In this document: one piece after another, positions 4,599 through 11,083 of the stretch
Position numbering within the stretch: the first letter of the stretch is position 1
Layout: the number at the start of each line of letters is the position of its first letter
Assembly: GCA_013813135.1 (NCBI GenBank)
Contig: JACCSF010000144.1
Location: 1 to 12,322 of the forward strand
Reading direction: 5' to 3'
DNA: 12,322 nt
From: Thermoleophilaceae bacterium
GTDB taxonomy: Bacteria > Actinomycetota > Thermoleophilia > Solirubrobacterales > Thermoleophilaceae
The notes under the pieces: generated by a model
Databases searched by the model: none
The model's input: only the letters and a program-made list of their open reading frames with translations
Told to the model about the DNA's origin: nothing
Translations under genes and position numbers: made by a program

Positions 4599-7226
4599 AT
4601 GCCGAAAACCGCGCGCCGCCTAGCCCGCCGCTATCTGCCCCACGCCGTGCGCCGGGCAGTGGTCGCGCTGCGGCCGGGCAGAGGAGAGAGGCCGCGCGAC
4701 CGCGAGGATCACCGGCAGCAGAGCGAACCTCGCGAACAGCGCCGGCAGAAGAGCGCCCCTCCCGAGCCGCCGTACCAGGAATCGCTGATCCGGTCGCTGG
4801 AGCGCGGCAAGAGCCTCGACGAGGCCCTCATCGCTCAGGTCCGGTCCCTGAACGCCGCCAAGGAGCACGAAAGGGCCCAGGCCATCGCGGAATCGCTGCG
4901 TGAGCACCCGGAGACGAGGACGCTCGGCCATCTCGCGGCGGGCATCGTCGCGTTTCGACGCGGCTTCGTGGAGCTCGCGTGGGAGGAGCTTCGCCCGGTG
5001 CCGCGTGAGGCGTGGGCGAGGTTCTCCCCGGCGGAGTACGTCCGCTCCGGGCTCGTCGTCGCGCCCGAGGACGCGCTCCGGCAGGTCCGCGAGCTGGTGG
5101 CCGACGATCCTCCGGAGCTGCAGGCAAAGAGCTGGTTCGAGGTCCTGGCTCCCGTGTTCGGCTTCGGAGCACAGGATCTCGCCCGGGACGTCTTCGAGAT
5201 CTTCGATCGACACGTGCGAGGCGATTCCCCGCTGTGGCGCCATGCCGAAATGCACCGGGACTGGATGCGGCCCTGGATCGCCTCCGACGCCGACTCACCC
5301 TCGGCGCCGAGTCCGGCCCGTGGGCGCCGGACCTTCGCGATCATGGACTACGGCCACCCGTCCGCGACCAAGGCGTCGGCGAACATCGGCGACCACCTCC
5401 AGAGCATCGCCGCGCTGGGACACCTGACCCGGCATCAAGGCGTCCGCTTCCATGGCCGCGGCGAGCTGGTGGACCTGCTGACACGGCTCAGCAGGCGGAC
5501 GCGCCCGGACCTGCAGCGCCACGACGTCGAGGCGGACCTCGAGGTCATCACCGTGCATCGGGACGCCTCGATGTACGAGGCGATCCCGGAAGACACGTGG
5601 GTGCTGTGCTTCGGCTGGTTCATGCATGCGCTCTTCCGCATGCGTCACGGCTTCCCGCTGCACCGGAACCTGCGCCCGATCTTCGTTTCGTTTCACTGCA
5701 ACAAGCGAGATCTCCTCACGCCGGAGGCGGTGGCGTACCTGAAGCGGTACGGACCGGTCGGATGCCGAGACTGGACGACCGTCTACCTGCTCCTGTCGAT
5801 CGGGGTGCCGGCGTTCTTCTCCGGCTGCCTGACCACGACCATCGACACGGTGTTCCCGGACCTGACGGAGGGACCGGCCGCCGACGCGCCGACCGCATAC
5901 GTGGATGCCGCCGCGGAGGACGTGCCTCCGGGGGGAATCACGTACAAGCACAGTCAGGAAGCGGTTCGGCGCCGCTCGTTCGTCGTCAACGTCGATCGCG
6001 CGGTCGATCTTCTCGAGACGTACCGGCGTCGGCATCGCGGCGTCGTCACGTCACGGCTCCACTGTTATCTCCCGGCCCGATCCGTGGGCGTGGATGTCGA
6101 CTTCCGGCCGAAGAACCGCTCGGACATCCGGTTCGACGGGCTGATCGGCCTCCCGGACGCGGCCTTCGGCGCGATGCGCGACGGCCTGCGCGAGAAGCTC
6201 GAGAGCGTCTTCACCGCGATCCTGACCGGACGGCCCGAGGCGGAGGTATATGCGCTGTGGCGGGAGATCACGGCTGCCGATGTGACCGCCGCGGAGGAGC
6301 GCCGGAACCGCGAGAGCCGGCTCGCGCCGGTGTCCGCCGGCCTCGAGGGGAGGCTGCAGGCCGTCGCGTCGAGGGCAGTCGAGCACGTGGGCGCGTCGGA
6401 TCGGCCGGCGGGCGACCCCGTCCACTGCGCCGTGGTCCTGCCCAAGCGGGGCGGGCTGAGCCTCTCGGTCCTGATCGCGTCGCTCCTCGATCATGCCTCG
6501 CGCCGGCTGCACGTCTGGGTTCTCGCGCGCGACGGGACCGACGCGATCGAGCAGCGACTGCTCGATCGCTTTCCGCAGGTCACTCTCGCTTGGGTTCCGA
6601 TTCGTGGACTCGCGCGCGGTCTTCGCACACCCTCGGGAGAGAAGCCTGACGCCGGCCGCTTGATCCGGCTGCTGCTGACCGACGTCCTCGTGGGGGTCGA
6701 CCGCGTGGTCCTGCTCCCCATCCCTTCGGTGGCGACGGCCGACATCGCGGAGCTCGCGGACCTGGATCTCGGTGCGGACGCCGTGGCAGCGCCGACGACG
6801 CTCGCCACGGCCGACATCAGTGGCTTCGGAGTCATCCATGCGGCCGCGGCCCGCCTCGGGGACATGGACCAGGCCGCCGCGGCGCTGCGTCGTAGAGCCC
6901 ACGCGCGTCATCGGTTCGACTTCAACTCGTTCACCACCGACCTGCTGGTGCTCGATCTCGAGCGGCTGCGCCGCGACCGATTCGGCACTCAGGCACTGGC
7001 GCTCGTGGAGGAGTTCGGGCTCGATGACCTGGAGGCGCTGCACTACCTCCTGGGTCCCGCGCGGGCCAGCGTCCCCAAGCGCTGGGCGGTGGTTCCGACG
7101 CAGACCCGCGAGCGGGGCCCGGGGCTCATCTACTGGGCCGACCGCGTCAAGCCGTGGCAGCCGGAGCTCACGCCCGAGCGCGAGCGGTGGCGACGGCGCG
7201 CGGCCGCCTTCAGCGCGCCGGGCTGA
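4599..7226 (+). CDS. Multidomain polysaccharide pyruvyl transferase / GT8-like glycosyltransferase fusion
   Basis: This is an 875-aa protein. Residues 1-55 are basic and disordered-looking. Residues 60-225 are helical, TPR-like. Residues 245-525 look like a polysaccharide pyruvyl transferase: NIGDHLQSIAA (262-272) is the opening N.GD motif and VVTSRLHCYLPARSVG (482-497) the typical late RxH segment; members usually add a pyruvate ketal from PEP to glycan sugars. Residues 608-855 align by eye to GT8: RLIRLLLTD (687-695), DRVVLLPIPS (701-710) where GT8 has the metal-binding DxD, FNSFTTDLLVLDLERLR (775-791) for FNxGvllinLkkwR, DLEALHYLL (810-818) for DQDaLN, and YWADRVKPW (845-853) for HxxGxxKPW. 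The DxD Asp pair is replaced by Pro, and the late His by Tyr, so this domain may be inactive or metal-independent. No clear Shine-Dalgarno sequence; expression may be coupled to the gene 9 bp upstream. The 3' end overlaps the convergent gene by 17 bp. Confidence 0.9.
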   Translation: MPKTARRLARRYLPHAVRRAVVALRPGRGERPRDREDHRQQSEPREQRRQKSAPPEPPYQESLIRSLERGKSLDEALIAQVRSLNAAKEHERAQAIAESLREHPETRTLGHLAAGIVAFRRGFVELAWEELRPVPREAWARFSPAEYVRSGLVVAPEDALRQVRELVADDPPELQAKSWFEVLAPVFGFGAQDLARDVFEIFDRHVRGDSPLWRHAEMHRDWMRPWIASDADSPSAPSPARGRRTFAIMDYGHPSATKASANIGDHLQSIAALGHLTRHQGVRFHGRGELVDLLTRLSRRTRPDLQRHDVEADLEVITVHRDASMYEAIPEDTWVLCFGWFMHALFRMRHGFPLHRNLRPIFVSFHCNKRDLLTPEAVAYLKRYGPVGCRDWTTVYLLLSIGVPAFFSGCLTTTIDTVFPDLTEGPAADAPTAYVDAAAEDVPPGGITYKHSQEAVRRRSFVVNVDRAVDLLETYRRRHRGVVTSRLHCYLPARSVGVDVDFRPKNRSDIRFDGLIGLPDAAFGAMRDGLREKLESVFTAILTGRPEAEVYALWREITAADVTAAEERRNRESRLAPVSAGLEGRLQAVASRAVEHVGASDRPAGDPVHCAVVLPKRGGLSLSVLIASLLDHASRRLHVWVLARDGTDAIEQRLLDRFPQVTLAWVPIRGLARGLRTPSGEKPDAGRLIRLLLTDVLVGVDRVVLLPIPSVATADIAELADLDLGADAVAAPTTLATADISGFGVIHAAAARLGDMDQAAAALRRRAHARHRFDFNSFTTDLLVLDLERLRRDRFGTQALALVEEFGLDDLEALHYLLGPARASVPKRWAVVPTQTRERGPGLIYWADRVKPWQPELTPERERWRRRAAAFSAPG

Positions 7227-9096
7227 CCGCCTCCTGCGTCGCTCGCGCCGGCCGGACCAGCGCGTGCGGTCTTCCCAGGTCGGCCTCCCACGACGAGTTC
7301 CGCCACGTGAGGCGAAGGCGCAACCAGACGGCGTCGGAGGTGCCCCCGCCGGGGAGTCCGGCGATCTTCGTGACGGCGCGGATCGCGAACTCGTTCTCTT
7401 TCCGGCGGACCTTGATCGGCAGCTCCGTGACCTCGCCGGTCGCATCGTCGATGGCCGCGAACCCGATCTCGGCGGAGTCGAGCCCGGACCGGCGGCTGTG
7501 ACCCTCGACCGTGAGAACCCCTGCGAGGTCGACCGCGCCGCGGTCACGGGAACGATCGACCAGGCGCAGAAGCCGGTTAAATCTGATGACGCGCAGGCGG
7601 TCCAGCTCGAGGTCCACACGGTCGATCCTGGTGCGATAGGGCTTCTCCTCGATCGTCGAGCGGAGGACGCGGGCCCAGTTCGCGAGAAACGCGTCCGGCC
7701 CGAACTGCGCCGCCTTCCTGCTCGCGGCCGTACTCATCCGCTGCACCAGCTCCGGTGACCGGAGCAGCTCGATCACCCGCCGCGCCAGTTCCGACCTGTC
7801 GCCTGCGGGTACGAGGAAGCCGTCGACGCCGTGTGTGATCTGCTCGCGCGGGCCGTACTTGATGTCGTAGCTGACCACCGGACAGCCGCGGCTCACGCTC
7901 TCGAGCGTCGACAGCGGGTAGCCCTCGAACGAGCTCGTCATGAGGAACGCGCTCGAGGTCCACAGGACCTCTCGGGCCCGTGGGTCATATCCACGCAGGG
8001 CGACGGAGCCCACCAGCCCTTTCCGTTCGAGCTCGTGCTCCAGCCGCCGACGCTGACTGCCGCGCCCATAGATCTCGAGGCGGGCATCGGACACTTCATC
8101 GACCACCATCCGAAAGGCGGCGATGGCGTCGGTGAGGTGCTTCTGCCGTTCCAGCCTCGCCACGATCGTCACCAGGCGAGGGTCCCGAGCCGGCTCCTCG
8201 GCTGGACGCTGCGGCACCTCGACCGGATTCGGGACGACGAACATGTTGCTTGTCAGACCTCGACGCTCCCCGATGTCGTCGCGCTGCCGCTCGGTGAGCG
8301 TGACCATGGCGTCCATGCCGTCGATCCTCGCCAGCACGCGTCTGTAAACCCGGTTGAGGCCCGCGTTCCACTGCCGTGGTTGCTGGACGTGGATGTTGTG
8401 CATCGTGTAGATCAGGTGGACGCGACGCACCTTCATCGGGACGATGAACGGGACGAGGTAACGCGAGTCGATGAAGACGAACGCGCGCTGGGGACGCGGC
8501 GCGAGATCGCGGATCCAGCCCCGGAACCACTGCCCGACGGCACGGAACTCGCCGACGACCTCGCCGTTCTCGCCGACCTGCTGGATCCTGCAGCGCCACG
8601 TGGATCGGACGGTCACCTTGAACTGCGGGATGCGCAGGTACGGGGAACCGTCGGGACGGAGATAGTCGAAGACGAGGGGTCCCGGGCCGGGAGGCCGGTA
8701 GACGATCCGCCACGGCGTCCCGTCGGGGCGCGACTCCTCGCCCATCCGATATGTGCCCAGGTCGGCGAGGGATTCGCCGGTGGACGGTCGGTCCCCCCAG
8801 CCGTGTGTCCGGTAGTGCTCGTAGATGTTGAGGTAGCCGACCTCGTCGATGAGCAGCCCTCGATCGAGCAGCACCCTCTGCCTTTCGTAGTAGTCCGGCG
8901 TCGGGGTGAACGTGAGCACGTCGGGCCGCACGCCGGCTTCGATCGCCAGGATTCGGTTGCGCAGCAGGAGCGCTCGTGTCTGGCCTCCGGCATCGGGGCT
9001 GATCTGGAAGGTGCAGGACAGGTAGCGCCCCTCCGGCAGCTCGACTGATCGAATGGGCGCGTCTGGACGAGTTGTGCTTCCGCGGTGGGGCGTCAT
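7210..9096 (-). CDS. GT4 glycosyltransferase, TagE/poly(glycerol-phosphate) glucosyltransferase-like, with C-terminal beta-rich extension
   Basis: This 628-aa retaining glycosyltransferase has a GT-B fold. The N-terminal half (20-235) includes HGWGDRPSTGESLADLGTYR (98-117), PDGTPWRIVYR (124-134) and TMHNIH (231-236), as in TagE/GtfA-type enzymes. The C-terminal half has VVPNPVEV (287-294), ARLERQKHLTDAIAAF (313-328), EIYGRGSQRRRLE (341-353), TSSFEGYPLSTLES (387-400) with the EX7E pair E391/E399, and SYDIKYGPREQI (409-420), a hallmark of the TagE group, which put glucose on wall teichoic acid in Firmicutes. Residues 485-610 form an extra domain ending LRLRLTWRNSSWEADLGRP, predicted beta-rich and possibly glycan-binding. 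Known TagE proteins are shorter at the C-terminus. ATG 9096 has no strong ribosome binding site, but no better in-frame start was found. It has no signal peptide and probably acts in the cytoplasm on lipid- or phosphate-linked glycopolymers. Confidence 0.92.
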   Translation of the reverse strand: MTPHRGSTTRPDAPIRSVELPEGRYLSCTFQISPDAGGQTRALLLRNRILAIEAGVRPDVLTFTPTPDYYERQRVLLDRGLLIDEVGYLNIYEHYRTHGWGDRPSTGESLADLGTYRMGEESRPDGTPWRIVYRPPGPGPLVFDYLRPDGSPYLRIPQFKVTVRSTWRCRIQQVGENGEVVGEFRAVGQWFRGWIRDLAPRPQRAFVFIDSRYLVPFIVPMKVRRVHLIYTMHNIHVQQPRQWNAGLNRVYRRVLARIDGMDAMVTLTERQRDDIGERRGLTSNMFVVPNPVEVPQRPAEEPARDPRLVTIVARLERQKHLTDAIAAFRMVVDEVSDARLEIYGRGSQRRRLEHELERKGLVGSVALRGYDPRAREVLWTSSAFLMTSSFEGYPLSTLESVSRGCPVVSYDIKYGPREQITHGVDGFLVPAGDRSELARRVIELLRSPELVQRMSTAASRKAAQFGPDAFLANWARVLRSTIEEKPYRTRIDRVDLELDRLRVIRFNRLLRLVDRSRDRGAVDLAGVLTVEGHSRRSGLDSAEIGFAAIDDATGEVTELPIKVRRKENEFAIRAVTKIAGLPGGGTSDAVWLRLRLTWRNSSWEADLGRPHALVRPARATQEAVSPAR

Positions 9097-9293
9097 ACCG
9101 TCGATGAGCTTGCGAAAGGACCGGCACCTTATCGAGTGGGAGATGATGAGGATGATGGGCTCGCGGACGACTCCGTCGCCATCGGCGGACCGTCGGCCAC
9201 GGAATGATCATCGACGAGCCGCTGGACCGCGACCGTCCGGTTGGCGTCGAGCGTGATGCGGGACGGCTTGCGGCCGCCGAGCGGCTGCCCGCG
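9097..9293. promoter_or_regulatory. Intergenic gap between haem peroxidase and GT4 genes
   Basis: These 197 bp separate two minus-strand genes, so they must hold the end of the peroxidase transcript and probably the promoter of the glycosyltransferase. A small hairpin, GCCGC/GCGGC (9273-9285), lies 9-21 bp past the peroxidase stop but lacks a T-tract. No coding sequence is recognised. The stretch has a locally purine-biased tract (gatgatgaggatgatggg, 9143-9160) of unknown meaning. Confidence 0.35.
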
Positions 9294-10811
9294 CTAGCGA
9301 CGAGCTCGTGCCGCGTGGCGACTGGAGCCGATCGCGGCACGCCGCGCGAACGTCACGAGCATGGCCATCGTGAAGTCGTCGCCGGTGTCTAGCTCCCCCG
9401 GCCGCCAGCTCGGCTCCTCGCTCAGGTAGGAGCTCGGATCGCCCTCTAGCAGGCCGACGAGCACCTCGGCGACGATCCGGCCGCCGACCGGTCCGAGGTG
9501 CCTGCCCTCCGGACCCCGGTCCTCGCTGTGCCCCTTCCTCTCCGCCTCGCAGAGGATGTAGTACCAGAGCGGGGTCGAGCGCAGCAGCACCTCCCGGGCG
9601 AGGGGCTCGACCGTCTTGTCGACCCGCAGCTCCTCCTCCGCCAGCGCCGGCGCGTGCATCGCGCACGCGACCTCCTGCCCCGACGGCAGCCCCAGCCTGC
9701 GGCCACGCAGCAGGTTCCGCCGCGGGAGCTTCGGGTCTCCTTCGGGCAGGTTGAAGAGCGGAGGGGCGATCGCCGTATCGATCGCCGAGCTCGCCTGCGG
9801 TGCTCGGCGGTCCAGCTCGAAGAAGCGCTCCCAGTCGATGACGTGCTCCTGGGCCAGCCAGGTGAACCCTGCGAGGTCGGGAAAGAGCGGTATCGCGGGC
9901 CGTCCGCTTCCACTCGGAGGAAGCCGCTTGATGCCGTAGTCGTTGCGGACCATGCTGTGGCCGAAGCGGTACGCCGCGCCGGAGAACTCGACCGGGACGA
10001 ACGGCTCGCGCTGCCATTTGAAGAACTCGCGACGGATCGTCGGCGCCGTGCCGTCGCCGGCGGGCGCGAGCACCCGGTTCGCCGTCTCGGTGCCGACGAC
10101 CTTCGGGAGGAACTCGTTGACGACGATCCACTGGTAATGCCGGCGCACGATCCGCCGCGCCTTCTCGAAGAGCTCGCCATCCGGCGTCCCCCGGCACACG
10201 AGGTGGTCGACGACGGCATTGTGAAAACGGATGAACAGCAGATGCAGTTGCGCGACGATGACGTTCTCGTCGTTGCGGGCATCGCCGATCAGGGCGCGTC
10301 CCTGTTGGTTGCGCGGCAGGTCGTCGGTCGCGTCGACCGCGTTGTGCCCGACGAGCAGCCTCGTGCCCGGCGGCGCCGACTCCTTCCAGTCGTACAGGAA
10401 CGGCTGGGCCGCCGGCCCGAAGCCGTAGACGCTGTCGAGGTCGAGGCGGGGAGTCCGGAAGTCGACGAGCGCGCGCGGGTCGCGCTGCGTGGCCGCTACC
10501 GGCGTCGGGTCGAAGGTGAGGTCGTGATCGATGAACTGCCCGAGATACGTGAAGCCAGCCGGCACAGCGAGGTTCTGCCTCGTTCCCTGGCGCCTCTCCA
10601 TCAGCTTGACGAGCTCCTCGATCGCCTCGGCGTCGGCCTCGCAGGCCGGCCGGTCCGGGAACATCCGCCCGAAGCGCCCCCGTGGCGGACCGGGACCGGG
10701 GTCGGCGTCCAGCCCGCGCGGGACCGCCGCACCGTGCCGGGCTGCGCCCTCGTCCGCGACGTCAGCTGAGCCCGCTCGCGCCGCTACTGGATCTCGACCA
10801 TCTGGGACCAC
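9294..10811 (-). CDS. Animal-type haem peroxidase (An_peroxidase family)
   Basis: A protein of 505 aa from GTG 10811. It has the peroxidase-cyclooxygenase superfamily landmarks. AGFTYLGQFIDHDLTFDPT (85-103) carries the distal His (H96) next to D95, which in myeloperoxidase esterifies the haem. GDARNDENVIVAQLHLLFI (176-194) has the catalytic Arg (R179) and the Glu (E182) at the second haem-ester position. FIRFHNAVVDHL (193-204) is the REHNR-like segment, and YRFGHSMVRNDYG (281-293) carries the proximal His (H285). The enzyme should use H2O2 to oxidise halides or organic substrates. The conserved RFGRMFPD (46-53) precedes the first in-frame ATG (10664), so the start must be upstream; GTG 10811 has GAGG (10819-10822) seven bases away and overlaps the preceding gene by 28 bp. 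I see no obvious signal peptide. It is the last gene of a tight three-gene run. Confidence 0.92.
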   Translation of the reverse strand: MVPDGRDPVAARAGSADVADEGAARHGAAVPRGLDADPGPGPPRGRFGRMFPDRPACEADAEAIEELVKLMERRQGTRQNLAVPAGFTYLGQFIDHDLTFDPTPVAATQRDPRALVDFRTPRLDLDSVYGFGPAAQPFLYDWKESAPPGTRLLVGHNAVDATDDLPRNQQGRALIGDARNDENVIVAQLHLLFIRFHNAVVDHLVCRGTPDGELFEKARRIVRRHYQWIVVNEFLPKVVGTETANRVLAPAGDGTAPTIRREFFKWQREPFVPVEFSGAAYRFGHSMVRNDYGIKRLPPSGSGRPAIPLFPDLAGFTWLAQEHVIDWERFFELDRRAPQASSAIDTAIAPPLFNLPEGDPKLPRRNLLRGRRLGLPSGQEVACAMHAPALAEEELRVDKTVEPLAREVLLRSTPLWYYILCEAERKGHSEDRGPEGRHLGPVGGRIVAEVLVGLLEGDPSSYLSEEPSWRPGELDTGDDFTMAMLVTFARRAAIGSSRHAARARR

Positions 10812-11083
10812 GTGATCGCCTCGAAGGGCCGCGTCCGGATCTCGACGCCGAACGCCAGCGCCTGGCCGCGACTGAAGCCCTCGGACGAGAGGGTGGCTCG
10901 CCACCCCGTGGACGGCTTGTCGACGGATCCCCATGCAACCGCCGGTTTCCCCGCGACCGGATCGTCCTGCTCGAGGAAGACCTGGATGTTGAGCGGAAGC
11001 GGCTTGCCAGCCGACCTGCCGGCCACGATCATGTCGGCGCCCATGATCTCCACCGGGTCCTGGAAGTTCGGCCTCACGCCCAT
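10784..11083 (-). CDS. 99-aa protein of unknown function, between TPR regulator and haem peroxidase
   Basis: I do not recognise this family. The 99-aa protein alternates hydrophobic and polar residues as beta strands do. Salient segments are LPLNIQVFLEQDD (residues 29-41), AWGSVDKPSTGWRAT (50-64), GQALAFGVEIR (73-83) and PFEAITWSQMVEIQ (86-99). No Cys, signal peptide or membrane helix is present. An Ig-like or small beta-sandwich fold is a guess. ATG 11083 is preferred to the GTG three bases earlier because AAGGAGG lies at the ideal six bases from it. Its ATG shares one base with the upstream stop (TGATG), and its own last 28 bp contain the peroxidase start, so all three genes are likely translationally coupled. 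This context suggests a partner, substrate carrier or accessory factor for the peroxidase, but nothing in the sequence proves that. Confidence 0.85.
   Translation of the reverse strand: MGVRPNFQDPVEIMGADMIVAGRSAGKPLPLNIQVFLEQDDPVAGKPAVAWGSVDKPSTGWRATLSSEGFSRGQALAFGVEIRTRPFEAITWSQMVEIQ

Noticed and set aside
5012..6649. Long + strand open frame (545 codons) inside the pyruvyl transferase/GT8 gene
   Set aside because: Its translation is Arg/Pro/Gly-rich without motifs, a typical out-of-frame artefact of high GC; the 875-aa frame carries the domains.
6051..7619. Long - strand open frame (522 codons) antisense to the fusion gene and across the convergent junction
   Set aside because: Low-complexity and motif-free, and it conflicts with two well-supported genes.
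7831..9048. 405-codon + strand open frame antisense to the GT4 gene
   Set aside because: Composition (His/Arg/Asp-rich, no motif) is that of an antisense shadow; the GT4 frame holds EX7E and the TagE signature.
9273..9285. Intrinsic terminator after the haem peroxidase
   Set aside because: Only a 5-bp stem and no T-tract on the minus strand; recorded only as a note in the intergenic entry.
9498..10769. 423-codon + strand open frame antisense to the haem peroxidase
   Set aside because: No recognisable domain; the opposite strand has all haem peroxidase landmarks.
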